A stretch of 64,000 nucleotides of DNA from assembly GCF_018861065.1 (NCBI RefSeq), contig NZ_JAHKQO010000051.1:58713-122712 (forward strand), written 5' to 3'. Origin of the DNA: Paraglaciecola arctica (GTDB lineage: Bacteria; Pseudomonadota; Gammaproteobacteria; Enterobacterales; Alteromonadaceae). Under the pieces are notes generated by a model. The model searched no databases, had not been told where the DNA came from, and was given only the letters and a program-made list of their open reading frames with translations. Position 1 is the stretch's first letter. Each line of letters begins with the position of its first letter. Positions 43,005-52,142 of this stretch are shown one piece after another. Made by a program: the position numbers and the translations under genes.

Positions 43005-44144
43005 ATGAGCATATTAGTTCTAGGATCAGGTCAATTAGCTAGAATGATGGCATTGGCAGGCTACCCACTTGGAATAAGTGTCCAGGCGGTAGATGTCGCA
43101 GATAACAGAATTGTTGACCCTGTGACTAAGCAGATTATCAACAATTCCCTTGATAGGCAGATTGAAGAAGTCAACGCTATCACTGCTGAATTTGAGCACA
43201 TCCCAGAAGATCTTCTCGAGTTAGTCCACACCAGCGGTAAACTCAAACCCAGTGCAGAGGCTATTTTGACGGGTGCAGATCGTCTTCGAGAAAAAAAATT
43301 ACTTGAAAAATTGGCTATTGCGAACTGCCCATTTGAAATAGTCACCGAAGTCGAACAGCTAGATGCAGCCGTGGCAAAACTTGGTGAAAAACTGATTATT
43401 AAGGCCAGTCGAGATGGTTACGACGGCTACGGGCAATGGCGACTACAAAACAAAAGTGAATTACCCGCATTAAAGGACACCTTATCGCAACTAGATTTGC
43501 ACAAAGTTCCTTTAGTAGTTGAGAAAATGCTCAATTTTGAGCGTGAACTTTCTTTGGTTGCCGTGCGTGGCAGTGATGGTGATATTGCTTATTATCCCCT
43601 TGCTGAAAACTTGCATTATCAAGGACAACTGCATGTTTCTATTGCGCCTGCACCACATGTAGACGATGCATTGAATCAACAAGCTCAAGAAATCTTTAAC
43701 AAACTAGCAAAGTCGTTAAATTACGTTGGAGTGTTAGCAGTAGAGTTCTTCCAGATTGGTCAACAATTGCTAGTCAACGAAATAGCTCCTCGCGTGCATA
43801 ATTCGGGGCATTGGACCATGCAAGGTGCGGATACTTGTCAGTTTGAAAATCACCTCAGAGCGGTTAAGGGATTGCCTTTAGGGTCAACAAAAGTCACCTC
43901 GCCAACGGCGATGATCAATATCATTGGCTGCAAAGCGTTCTCGCGGGACATGTTAAGTATTCCTGGTTGCCATTTACATTGGTACGGTAAAAGTCCAAGG
44001 AAAAAGCGCAAAATGGGTCACTTTAATTTATGTGCTAGTGACTATGCTGAGTTAGGTAAAACAATGCACGCTTTGGCCGAGTATCTGCCTATAGAAAATT
44101 TCCCTATGTTAAAAGACGAAGCCCAAAGATTGATGAAACTTTAA
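43005..44144 (+). CDS. purK: N5-carboxyaminoimidazole ribonucleotide synthase PurK
   Basis: ATP-grasp enzyme that carboxylates AIR with bicarbonate to N5-CAIR, supplying PurE. 379 residues. LVLGSGQLARMMALAGYPLGI at the N-terminus, EFEHIPEDLLE near residue 64, the ATP-grasp LIIKASRDGYDGYGQW near 131, VVEKMLNFERELSLVAVR near 166, and EIAPRVHNSGHWTMQGADTCQFENHLRAV near 256 are typical. Follows purE on the same strand, probably one operon. Confidence 0.97.
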   Translation: MSILVLGSGQLARMMALAGYPLGISVQAVDVADNRIVDPVTKQIINNSLDRQIEEVNAITAEFEHIPEDLLELVHTSGKLKPSAEAILTGADRLREKKLLEKLAIANCPFEIVTEVEQLDAAVAKLGEKLIIKASRDGYDGYGQWRLQNKSELPALKDTLSQLDLHKVPLVVEKMLNFERELSLVAVRGSDGDIAYYPLAENLHYQGQLHVSIAPAPHVDDALNQQAQEIFNKLAKSLNYVGVLAVEFFQIGQQLLVNEIAPRVHNSGHWTMQGADTCQFENHLRAVKGLPLGSTKVTSPTAMINIIGCKAFSRDMLSIPGCHLHWYGKSPRKKRKMGHFNLCASDYAELGKTMHALAEYLPIENFPMLKDEAQRLMKL

Positions 44145-44173
44145 GCGTTCGTTTAGAATTTTTTTTTAATTGA

Positions 44174-44201
44174 TTGACAACATTTAAATTATGCATACAA
44201 T
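44174..44201 (+). promoter_or_regulatory. Sigma-70 promoter of tRNA-Thr
   Basis: TTGACA (44174-44179) and TACAAT (44196-44201) with a 16-bp spacer, about 83 bp upstream of the mature tRNA. A perfect -35 and near-perfect -10 fit a strong stable-RNA promoter. Confidence 0.7.
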
Positions 44202-44284
44202 GGCGCTCGCTTTTGGGATTAGCTGCTCTAACAAGTAGTTTACCAACACCCTAAAAGTAGCGTCACTTAGTTTTAAAAAACAGT

Positions 44285-44360
<76 letters not shown>

Positions 44361-44390
44361 TTTTTTATAACTCTAAACATCAAACTCCAT

Positions 44391-44442
44391 TTGTAATCAG
44401 TAGCCAAGCCTCATAGCAGTTCGACTCCGGTAGTCGGCACCA
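44391..44442 (+). repeat. tRNA-Thr 3'-half remnant A (direct repeat)
   Basis: Fifty-two bp beginning TTGTAATCAGTAG (anticodon arm of the tRNA) and ending AGTTCGACTCCGGTAGTCGG plus CACCA, identical to the tRNA at both ends but with a 14-nt middle where the tRNA has 6. With the preceding CAAACTCCAT it matches remnant B at 47557-47618 with only 4 mismatches over 62 bp. Looks like an attachment-site or duplication scar; it cannot form a full tRNA. Confidence 0.85.
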
Positions 44443-44450
44443 TTTTTCTA

Positions 44451-44474
44451 ACCATTTGATTCCAAATGGTTTTA
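44451..44474 (+). terminator. Terminator-like hairpin downstream of the tRNA-Thr unit
   Basis: ACCATTTG (44451-44458) pairs perfectly with CAAATGGT (44463-44470) around ATTC, followed by TTTAT. It would end transcription from the tRNA promoter after remnant A. Confidence 0.6.
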
Positions 44475-44967
44475 TAGTTACAAGGTAAATTCCATAAAAA
44501 ACTATCTATCTGAATTTAAAAGGTTTTAAGTTCGACTATGATACAGTCAGTTACACAAGAAGCTATTGCCTGTTCGATTACTCACTTCCGTTTCGTCAGT
44601 AAAGGCCGGTTTAGCCATTAGCACGTAACGGTTGTTAGATTAGTTCCCCTCTCAATTTCGACTATGAGCTGTCGTTTACGATTCGCTTTAAGTGAACCAT
44701 GCATTCCTTTCAATAAGCGCTCATTTCTAAGGATTGAATTCTATGAGTATGCATAAATGATATTCGCTGACGTTAAAAATTCGACTCCTTATGAGGAGTT
44801 TTATTTCGAATTAAAGCAGTATGTTTGCCTATGTATCCAGATTATTTAAGAATGACGCAGTAATTGCTTGCCCAACCAAAAGTTGATAGGCTCCGCGCGT
44901 TGTAAATATGGACATGCCTGTTGCTTTACCGTAAATGACCATGAAACAGAATTTAAATGGAGTTAAA
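44475..44967. other. Gene-poor stretch between tRNA remnant A and the lipoprotein gene
   Basis: No supported protein gene in about 490 bp. It contains TTCGACTATGA twice (near 44531 and 44657) and a terminator-like hairpin at 44784-44799 (ACTCCT/AGGAGT, loop TATG, then TTTTATTT) with no coding gene before it, so a small noncoding RNA is possible but unproven. A ribosome site GGAGTTAAA immediately precedes the lipoprotein ATG. Confidence 0.4.
44784..44807 (+). terminator. Orphan terminator-like hairpin
   Basis: ACTCCT (44784-44789) pairs with AGGAGT (44794-44799) around TATG, directly followed by TTTATTT. No reading frame lies upstream on this strand since the tRNA unit. Confidence 0.5.
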
Positions 44968-47187
44968 ATGAAAACCAACCGGTTCACTATCGCAATTGTC
45001 GCATTATACCTTTCTGCTTGCGGAGGAGGTTCAAGTGAAGCGCCCACCTCGCCCGCGCCTGTCTCAGTCATAAAGACAACACAAATCACTAGCTTGAGCC
45101 TGGATACCGAGTTAGTCAGGGAGCAAGTTTCCAATGTTGTGATCGAATGTGATGATTGCCTTAGAGAGGAAGCCACATATCGTTGGGAAATAGGCGGTGT
45201 TGTTGTCAGCGACTCAGCGTCTTTTACACCGAATTTCGAACATTTGGACAAAACAGTTTCAATTACTGCTCAGGTACCCAGTATCGATAACGTGTTGAGT
45301 GACGCTGTGACCATAAGTGAAGATATTGTTTCGCGTAAAACGACCATACAGAATTTAAGATTCGACAGTACATTTATCAGAGAGCACACAACCACCGTCC
45401 TGTTTGAATGCGACGATTGTATTAATGAGGAAGCACAATATTCCTGGACTATTGATGGCAATGAAGTTAATGATACTGAAGGGTTTACACCTGATTTTGA
45501 GCATCTGGACAAAACCATTTCGGTAACCGTTCGAGTGCCGAGTGTTGACAGAATTATCACCGAGCCTGATGTCATTGAAGATGACATTATCTCACGTAAG
45601 ACCCAAGTTGATGCACTTGTCTTTAGTACCTCACATATGCCAAATCAGGTATCAACCGCAGCGTTAGACTGCGTGGACTGCTTGCCAGAAACCCTGGCAA
45701 TGCAGTGGTTTATCGACGGTGAACTGGTCTCTTCAGATACGTCATTTACACCAAATTCTGACAATTTTGAAGAACAAGTAAGTATACGAGCTCAGGTAAC
45801 CAGTGTTGACCTGATTGTCAGTGAGGTCTTTACTGAAGACTACGTCAAGCCAGTCCCAGTAAGTGGTTACACGACAACCAGCGAACTCTTTGTTCTGATG
45901 TCTAATGGGGAGCTTATTTTTAAAGGAAGTTCTCAAAGCGACGGACCCGAAGATGATCAAAAAGACTTTGTCAGTGTATTCTACGAACGCTACGTTTGGG
46001 GAACACTATTAGCCGAAGATTCGCAGGGCAATTATTACAAATTTGGCGATGACAATGGTTTATCTTATACAGAATTTGGCAACAAATTTGATGACATAAG
46101 AAATCTGTTGAATAGCATTCAAGACTATTGGGTAGATAGTTATGGTGAGCACGTTTTAACCAATGATGGTACCATAATCACGTGGGGAAACAGACCTGAG
46201 CCGCTGGCCAACTTTGACTTCAGCGACGCTCAGCTAGCTCAGAACGAGTTGACGAATGTCGAACAGGTTATCCATTCACTTTACGATTGCAACAGCTCCG
46301 ACAGCACCTCAGCTGTACTGTATAAAAGCGGGCGTCTCGTTATTGACGGTTTTTGGGGCGATCAATATGAGTACACCCAATATGAAAAGCAAGATGTAAC
46401 GAAAATCCAAGCTGTAAGTTACAGTAGCACTGAAGGCTATGACGCGGTCGCAATTTTTGATAAGGACGATAATGTTGAGGTCTGGACCTGTAGCAATGAT
46501 GCCTTTTTTTACACGCAGGCAAACGGAACCTATGCAAGAGGTTACGGAGACCTAACGAACGTTGAACGAATAGTAAGCCCTGCTGGCTCTCAGGCAATTC
46601 TCGCCATTAAACATGATGCAAGTTATGCCATGTTTGGCTCAGGGCTTCTTTATCGAATCACCAGTCTTGACCCCGACATTAAGGTACAAGGTTTACTCAG
46701 GATCAGCTGGTTGCTGGTTTTGATTGATGAAGATGGTAACGTGCATTATCTGGATGATTATTGGGCAAACTATTTCCCAGATAAATATCCCGAGTTTACC
46801 TTTGATGATTTGGATTACAGTGTCCGATCGGATCATGCTAATGGCGTCGTTGTTAAAAAGGATGGTTCAGCATTACTAATCACTCAAGACAACCCCAGAA
46901 AGTTAGACGCGGTAAAATCAGTCAATCTCGTTCCTAATTTTATGCTAATAATCGATGACGAAGACACAATGACAACCTACTGGGGCAGTGACAGCGAACG
47001 GCCGATGGACGCAGATTATTTTTCCAATAATATGAATCAAATCGATCACGTTCAGGAAATCAAGAAAGCCGGCACTGGGTTTATAGTCAGAACCAAACTC
47101 GGAGAATTTATAATGATCCATCCCTATGACCGAAACATTGACTCCTATCACAGCAAGCTGAATCGCCCACTGGAGCTGATTAATTAG
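44968..47187 (+). CDS. Lipoprotein with three CxxC tandem repeats and propeller-like C-terminus
   Basis: Not recognised as a named protein. 739 residues from the ATG at 44968 (GGAG 5-6 nt upstream; the open frame extends 11 codons further). The signal peptide ends YLSAC (Cys18), followed by GGGSS, so it is a lipoprotein. Residues 39-297 are three tandem repeats of about 87 residues, each with a CxxC (CDDC at 61-64, CDDC at 148-151, CVDC at 235-238), then YxWxIxG and SFTPxFEHLDKTxSxTxxVPS; these look like Ig-like beta domains. Residues 300-739 have about eight degenerate blade motifs (LTNDGTIITWGN, LIDEDGNVHYL, VVKKDGSALLI) resembling RCC1-type propellers. It is the only gene between two tRNA-Thr remnants. 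Confidence 0.85.
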   Translation: MKTNRFTIAIVALYLSACGGGSSEAPTSPAPVSVIKTTQITSLSLDTELVREQVSNVVIECDDCLREEATYRWEIGGVVVSDSASFTPNFEHLDKTVSITAQVPSIDNVLSDAVTISEDIVSRKTTIQNLRFDSTFIREHTTTVLFECDDCINEEAQYSWTIDGNEVNDTEGFTPDFEHLDKTISVTVRVPSVDRIITEPDVIEDDIISRKTQVDALVFSTSHMPNQVSTAALDCVDCLPETLAMQWFIDGELVSSDTSFTPNSDNFEEQVSIRAQVTSVDLIVSEVFTEDYVKPVPVSGYTTTSELFVLMSNGELIFKGSSQSDGPEDDQKDFVSVFYERYVWGTLLAEDSQGNYYKFGDDNGLSYTEFGNKFDDIRNLLNSIQDYWVDSYGEHVLTNDGTIITWGNRPEPLANFDFSDAQLAQNELTNVEQVIHSLYDCNSSDSTSAVLYKSGRLVIDGFWGDQYEYTQYEKQDVTKIQAVSYSSTEGYDAVAIFDKDDNVEVWTCSNDAFFYTQANGTYARGYGDLTNVERIVSPAGSQAILAIKHDASYAMFGSGLLYRITSLDPDIKVQGLLRISWLLVLIDEDGNVHYLDDYWANYFPDKYPEFTFDDLDYSVRSDHANGVVVKKDGSALLITQDNPRKLDAVKSVNLVPNFMLIIDDEDTMTTYWGSDSERPMDADYFSNNMNQIDHVQEIKKAGTGFIVRTKLGEFIMIHPYDRNIDSYHSKLNRPLELIN

Positions 47188-47822
47188 ACAGCCGTTTAGT
47201 GGCGCTCAGCGCCACTGAATATGAAATACCAGCAGAAAGGTTTAATCAGCGTGTTGCACCCATCGATTGAACTCACAGTACAAAGTTGTATGCTATTCAG
47301 CAAATTCTGTCTGACCGCTTACTGCACTTTTGAGTAGTCCGCTGATTTGAGTCTAAACGTCTCCTAATGGCACTTTGAGACGAATTTTAAACCTATACGA
47401 ACTACTCCGATAGCGGTATAGTCGCCCCTGTAAGTTAGCTTAATGAACGGTTGGTCATGACAATGTTTCCTCCCATTCACGAAGAGTGTTGAACAAAGAA
47501 AAGTTCGAACTTTGTATTTTGTATGATATGGCGCACCATTTTTATGACGAACAATTCAAACTCCATTTGTAATCAGTAGCTAAACCTCATAGCAGATCGA
47601 CTCCGGTAGTCGGCACCGTTTTTCTCTTCTGGAGTTTATTGTCATCTGGCATGAAATTCTCTGTTTTACTTGTCCCTACGCCTATTTCAAACTCTTAAAG
47701 TATGATCTTCCCACGATACTGTAGACAGTCAGCTAGCTTCATAATCTGTATTTTCATATTAATATGTTTAAGGATTTTGATATTATGATTAGATGTAAAT
47801 CTAGACCAATGGATCTTGAAAT
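47188..47822. other. Gene-poor stretch after the lipoprotein gene
   Basis: About 635 bp without a supported gene. It contains a hairpin AGTGGCGCT/AGCGCCACT (47198-47216, 1-nt loop, no T tract) just after the lipoprotein stop, a 14-bp palindrome AAAGTTCGAACTTT at 47500-47513, a GCACCATTTTT stretch at 47532-47542 resembling the tRNA 3' end and trailer, and remnant B at 47567-47618. The remainder up to the prepilin start shows nothing clear. Confidence 0.5.
47567..47618 (+). repeat. tRNA-Thr 3'-half remnant B (direct repeat)
   Basis: Second degenerate copy of the tRNA-Thr 3' half, from TTGTAATCAGTAG to GGTAGTCGGCACCG, with the same 14-nt middle as remnant A and 4 differences in 52 bp. Starts 3176 bp downstream of remnant A in the same orientation. 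The preceding CAAACTCCAT and a GCACCATTTTT-like trailer upstream are also shared, so a block of roughly 90 bp is duplicated. Confidence 0.85.
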
Positions 47823-48290
47823 ATGCACCCAAACATCAAAGGCTTTACTCTAATAGAGTTAATTATTGTAATAGTTATATTAGGTATTCTTGCGGTTGTT
47901 GCGGCACCTAAATTTGTGGACATGAGCTCAGATGCGCGAATCGCTACGCTAGAATCTTTAGAAGGCAGTTTGCGTACATCGAGTAAACTCGCGAATTACA
48001 AAGCTAGAATTGAGAACAAGACTGATTGCTCCACCGATCCAACAATAGAAATGGGAGGCGAAGCTATTACTTTGCGTTGTGGTTACCCCTGCCCTCACCC
48101 TAGTGGTATTGCCAAAACAGTGAATACTGAGGAGCCTTTTACTTGGGTAGGTGGTAATTGTGCTGGACAGCTTGGAGGTATTGACGTGCGAATTAGCACC
48201 GCGCCCGATCCTAGTCAATGTAAGATTTACTATACTTCGGCACGGGAGAATCAAGAGCCACAATTTACACTATCAACAGAAGGTTGTTAA
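47823..48290 (+). CDS. Type IV prepilin-like protein (MSHA pilin type)
   Basis: A 155-residue prepilin. The short basic leader MHPNIKG is followed by FTLIELIIVIVILGILAVVAAPKFVDMSSDAR, the class IVa / MSHA N-terminal helix with Glu5 and the prepilin peptidase site after Gly. The globular part has six cysteines, enough for disulfide loops (near residues 60, 78, 82, 104, 126 and 155). Resembles MshA-like pilins, but no secretion ATPase, platform protein or minor pilin gene is nearby, so assembly must use machinery encoded elsewhere. Lies 205 bp after tRNA remnant B. Confidence 0.88.
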   Translation: MHPNIKGFTLIELIIVIVILGILAVVAAPKFVDMSSDARIATLESLEGSLRTSSKLANYKARIENKTDCSTDPTIEMGGEAITLRCGYPCPHPSGIAKTVNTEEPFTWVGGNCAGQLGGIDVRISTAPDPSQCKIYYTSARENQEPQFTLSTEGC

Positions 48291-48548
48291 AATGAACGAG
48301 GCACCTCTTTGATTTATTTTGTACAAAAGTAGCACGCTACAGATAATCTTATCTTTACGTTTTTTACCGCGAGTCCACAGTTACAAAAGACTTGATAGGC
48401 AAAGGACTGTACTGTTTTTTATATCTAGTTACCAACAAGACTTATTCAATGCACTAGGAATGCTCTATAGTGTCGACGTAAGCCTAACATTTTGCGCGCT
48501 AATTTTCGGTTAGGGTGGTTTATTTTCCAGTTCATTTACAAGGCAATA

Positions 48549-50159
48549 ATGACTAAACTTTTCTCTTTGCTGTTAACGCTGATGTTCAGTTCCAATTTAA
48601 TCGCACAGCAAGCTATGACAGATAACGAATTTTGCCAAATTCAACTGATAAACACTGACTCTGCACAAGCTCTCTCGTCTACCCCTCTAATAGCAAAGCT
48701 AATAAAAGAAGAAGTCGCCTTGTTAACGTTACCAGCAGGAAGCAACCTGTTAAGGCTAAGTTGCCGCTTAAATCAACAAGCAGTCTTTACTTTTGGCAAA
48801 GACGAAATAATGGATATATCGTGGGAAGCTAAGCAGCTTAATCTCACACCTTTAGCCGCAAGTAGTCCTGCTTTTTTATTACCTACTGGTACTTTTTCCG
48901 TGGACTTTGTACTTTTGACCCACCACGAGTTCAAACAAAGATTTGTTTGGAAACCCATTGCCACTTTTCTCAACAACAGTTTATTCAATAATATTATTAT
49001 GGGGGTCTTTTACGGCTTGTGCTTAACCTTGATCCTTTACGTGTTTTTTATGGGGCGAGTTGTTGGAGACACACGATTCCAGTTTTATAGCCTATATGTG
49101 TTTTGTGCCGCCACCTTCTTTTTGCTGCAAGAAGGGCAATTGCATATTTTTCTACCACAGCAAAACTTCTTATTGAGTCATCAATTTTATCTCTTATTCG
49201 CCGGCTTAACGGTGTTCACGGCCACTGTATTTATCGTACGTTTGACCGATATCGATTCAAAATGGCCTAGGTTAACTCGCTATGGACTCGAGTTAGGTGC
49301 CAGCGGCGTATTATTGATGTCGATTATGTTGCTGTTTTTAGATCATAACCAGTTGTCAGCTGTGTTAGGGATATCTATGGCCAGAGTCACTCTATTAATC
49401 ATGTTAGGCATTTTGCTGCTAGTAGCGATACAGGCCTATTTAAATGTGCAAAGTGCAAGATTAGTATTATTAAGCTTAGTGCTGATGGTTCTGGCAATGG
49501 TGTTTCGAGTGGTATTTAGCGATTTTAACCCATTTCTTCAGCGGTACGCCCTGATTATTGCGTTTGCAGTTGAGGCTTTCGTATTAGCCGTGGCCGTGTC
49601 TGCCAGAATTAAAGACATTCAAGCTGAAAAAATACTCGCAGAGTCACAAGCGAATACTGATGAACTTTGTAACGTTTTAAATCGTCGTGGCTGGAACAAA
49701 AGCGCCAATGAAATTATAGGCCAACAAGAGTTAATGGGAGGGTTTATCTGTTTGTTGTACATTGATTTAAATGATTTCAAACAAATAAATGACGAATGGG
49801 GGCATGATGTGGGTGACAAGGTCCTTAAGGTGTTTGCGGATATTATTCGCCACCAATTACGTTCCAAAGATAGTATTGGAAGAATAGGAGGTGATGAATT
49901 TGTCACCATAGGAATTTTCCAAAATCGAACCGAAGCCGAAAACTTGGCAATTCGCGTACAAAAAAGGTTGCAAGCGGTGAATCTGCGTATTGATAAACTC
50001 ACTACCATAGCAACAAGTGCCAGTGTTGGTCATGTGATATATGACGAACCACCAAAGGGTGCAGACTATATGTTGAGTCAGGCAGATGAGTCTATGTACC
50101 AGATTAAAAGGTCAAATAAACAGCCAAAACATCACCCTAACCTTCAAGTGAATTCCTAA
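48549..50159 (+). CDS. 7TMR-DISM diguanylate cyclase (GGDEF)
   Basis: A 536-residue membrane c-di-GMP synthase. Signal-like N-terminus (LFSLLLTLMFSSNLIAQQ), a periplasmic region to about residue 135, seven membrane segments (141-354), then a GGDEF domain (370-525). The active site RIGGDEFVTIG is near residue 446 and an RxxD inhibitory site (RSKD) lies 5 residues before it. The frame is open from 48492, but the ATG at 48549 has AAGG 6-9 nt upstream and starts the signal. Alone on its strand and convergent with the TonB receptor. Confidence 0.9.
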   Translation: MTKLFSLLLTLMFSSNLIAQQAMTDNEFCQIQLINTDSAQALSSTPLIAKLIKEEVALLTLPAGSNLLRLSCRLNQQAVFTFGKDEIMDISWEAKQLNLTPLAASSPAFLLPTGTFSVDFVLLTHHEFKQRFVWKPIATFLNNSLFNNIIMGVFYGLCLTLILYVFFMGRVVGDTRFQFYSLYVFCAATFFLLQEGQLHIFLPQQNFLLSHQFYLLFAGLTVFTATVFIVRLTDIDSKWPRLTRYGLELGASGVLLMSIMLLFLDHNQLSAVLGISMARVTLLIMLGILLLVAIQAYLNVQSARLVLLSLVLMVLAMVFRVVFSDFNPFLQRYALIIAFAVEAFVLAVAVSARIKDIQAEKILAESQANTDELCNVLNRRGWNKSANEIIGQQELMGGFICLLYIDLNDFKQINDEWGHDVGDKVLKVFADIIRHQLRSKDSIGRIGGDEFVTIGIFQNRTEAENLAIRVQKRLQAVNLRIDKLTTIATSASVGHVIYDEPPKGADYMLSQADESMYQIKRSNKQPKHHPNLQVNS

Positions 50160-50229
50160 CTTAGAAAACGCAACCTTAACTATTAACTAAAATACACTGT
50201 CCAGAATCACTGTTTCGATAACTAGATGT

Positions 50230-52101
50230 TTAGTTGTTATACCTAACACCCAGATAAAACGCTGGGCCATTAGCTGTAAAACCAATATCATCCTGATAAT
50301 CGCTATTGGTCATATTGGTAATCTGCAAAAAAAATTGCCAGTTAGCATCGTATTGATACTGTACATTGGCATCCAATCGAAAATAGCTATCTAAGGTGTA
50401 TTGCTGCACTTCCCCAGTATATAAAGTGGTCGCATAACGTTCATCGACCCATAAAACTTGCAGGTTATAACTCACAGGTTCATCTGGGTCATATCCAACG
50501 GAACTGCCCAATGTCCTCTTAGGTCGACCATTAAGAGGAGTCGGCGAGTCGATATTACTATAATTAAACTGACCATTGATATGCCACTGTTTGTCTAATG
50601 ATTGCCATTTAACGCTGCCATCAACGCCATTAATATCAACACTCGCTCGGTTTACGTTGGTAAACAACTCTGCATCAAAATCAACTAAATCCCGATATTC
50701 ATTATTAAAGTAATTAATCGAGGCGTTGATTTGCGAACCCTGCCATTCGACGCCTAGCTCCATAGTTTTCGAAGTTTCTGGTTGTAGGTCTGGATTACCA
50801 ACTAAGGTGTGACCTAACGCAAAAAAGCTAGGTAATTTGAACCCTTCGCCTCTATTGGCCAAAATACTTACATTATCTGTTAATTGATAACGCATGCCTA
50901 ATTGCACACTTTGATCAGCCTCAAAGCCCTGAGCATCATCATGGCGTACGCTGGCTTGCAACAGTAAACGGTCCATTAATAGGCCATTTATATTAATAAA
51001 AGCGCTGTTGATACGACGATCCAAATCGAATGTAGTTGGGAGCTCAAAGCCGATATCCAAATAACCATCGCTGAGCCCTTTCTCTTGTTTTGTTTCTAGA
51101 CCTACATTTACCCAAAGCAGTTCTTGGTCTCCAATAGTATTCACCCATGTAGTGCTTGTACGCGTAAAATCGGTTTCAGCTCCATTTGCAGGTACGGATG
51201 AATAAGGCACTATGCCGGGGGATTGATAGTCATCTTCACGATTAAACCAAGTACTTGAAATTCTACTACGCCATAATGGTGTAACTTCCCACAACCAATT
51301 AACTGCTGCTTGCTCACTAAGATAATGGGTACCATCTAAGTCATCACTTTGCGCAAACTTTGGTCCACCACTTTGCTCTGGATAAGTGCTATTGTTTCCA
51401 TCAAAATAACGATACGAAAAATCAATTTGATGGCTATCATTTATCCAGTTTAGTTTTGCTACCACATCGCTGTTATCAGCTGTGCTGCCTTTTAACGGTT
51501 CACCAGAATCTTTCTTTTGGGCTTTAATTGAATAACCAAGGTTCGCCATTGAACCAGAAACCCCAGCGCCGTAGGTATAAAAACTATCACTGCCAAGTGA
51601 AGCAAAAGCATTCACTTCAGTCTCGTTTCCTGGTTCCATAGTAATGATATGTATCACGCCTGCTAAAGCGTCAGAACCATAAATAGAAGACTGCGCCCCA
51701 CGAATAATTTCAATTCGTTTGATTGATTGCATATTAATATGGTTCAGATCGACAGAGCCACCTCGGGTATTTGTTGGATCGTTTAACTGCACTCCATCCA
51801 CCAAAATCAAAGTGTGATTACTTTCAGCTCCGCGCATCACTATAGAAGTTAAGCCACCCGGTCCTCCCTGTGATTCTATCCACAAGCTAGGTACCTGACG
51901 CAGGGCATCAACTAAACTGTGGGGACTTAAAGCCAATAAAGCCTCCCGCTCTACTACAATCGCAGATGATGTGAGTTGCGCTTGCTCTACTGCGTTATAA
52001 GTTCCAGTAACGAGTATATTTTCAATAGTATTTTTTTCTTCGGATACAGCCGACATGCTCGTAGCCAAACTGACGGCTAATCCAAGATGGTGTAGATTCA
52101 A
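50230..52101 (-). CDS. TonB-dependent outer-membrane receptor, BtuB-like
   Basis: An outer-membrane beta-barrel of about 623 residues (E. coli BtuB 614) for TonB-driven uptake. ENILVTGTYNAVEQ near residue 27 holds the TonB-box region; the plug domain (LVDALRQVPSLWIESQGGPGGLTSIVMRG near 65, HTLILVDGVQLNDP, IKRIEIIRGAQSSIYGSDALAGVIHIIT near 125) strongly resembles BtuB. The barrel follows and ends FYLGVRYNN. Cobalamin is the best-guess substrate. There is no ATG at the start: a TTG at 52101 is chosen because GAGG lies 6 nt upstream and a short signal peptide follows; a TTG at 52134 lies inside a hairpin. Confidence 0.85.
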   Translation of the reverse strand: MNLHHLGLAVSLATSMSAVSEEKNTIENILVTGTYNAVEQAQLTSSAIVVEREALLALSPHSLVDALRQVPSLWIESQGGPGGLTSIVMRGAESNHTLILVDGVQLNDPTNTRGGSVDLNHINMQSIKRIEIIRGAQSSIYGSDALAGVIHIITMEPGNETEVNAFASLGSDSFYTYGAGVSGSMANLGYSIKAQKKDSGEPLKGSTADNSDVVAKLNWINDSHQIDFSYRYFDGNNSTYPEQSGGPKFAQSDDLDGTHYLSEQAAVNWLWEVTPLWRSRISSTWFNREDDYQSPGIVPYSSVPANGAETDFTRTSTTWVNTIGDQELLWVNVGLETKQEKGLSDGYLDIGFELPTTFDLDRRINSAFININGLLMDRLLLQASVRHDDAQGFEADQSVQLGMRYQLTDNVSILANRGEGFKLPSFFALGHTLVGNPDLQPETSKTMELGVEWQGSQINASINYFNNEYRDLVDFDAELFTNVNRASVDINGVDGSVKWQSLDKQWHINGQFNYSNIDSPTPLNGRPKRTLGSSVGYDPDEPVSYNLQVLWVDERYATTLYTGEVQQYTLDSYFRLDANVQYQYDANWQFFLQITNMTNSDYQDDIGFTANGPAFYLGVRYNN

Positions 52102-52126
52102 AACAAACCTCAAGTAACTAACGTTT

Positions 52127-52142
52127 GTCAGCAAAAGCTGAC
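52127..52142. other. Perfect hairpin upstream of the BtuB-like gene
   Basis: GTCAGC pairs with GCTGAC around AAAA (TTTT on the minus strand). It lies about 25 bp upstream of the preferred TTG start and covers the alternative TTG at 52134. Could affect translation; no cobalamin riboswitch consensus was recognised in 52135-52350. Confidence 0.4.

Noticed and set aside
44391..44442. Remnant A as a second functional tRNA
   Set aside because: Only the 3' half is present; no 5' acceptor strand or D arm, and the middle is 8 nt longer than in the tRNA.
44829..45251. Minus-strand 140-residue frame over the start of the lipoprotein gene
   Set aside because: Shadow of the repeat-rich coding strand; low-complexity composition and no ribosome site.
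44443..47566. Integrase or transposase within the tRNA-flanked segment
   Set aside because: The only substantial gene is the lipoprotein; no other frame shows recombinase motifs, so an autonomous element is not claimed.
48319..48513. 64-residue plus-strand frame between the prepilin and the diguanylate cyclase
   Set aside because: No ribosome site, no recognisable motif, and it overlaps the likely leader of the downstream gene.
48549..50159. Diguanylate cyclase as part of the tRNA-flanked island
   Set aside because: It lies beyond remnant B, and 7TMR-DISM cyclases are common core genes in this group; nothing ties it to the repeat-bounded segment.
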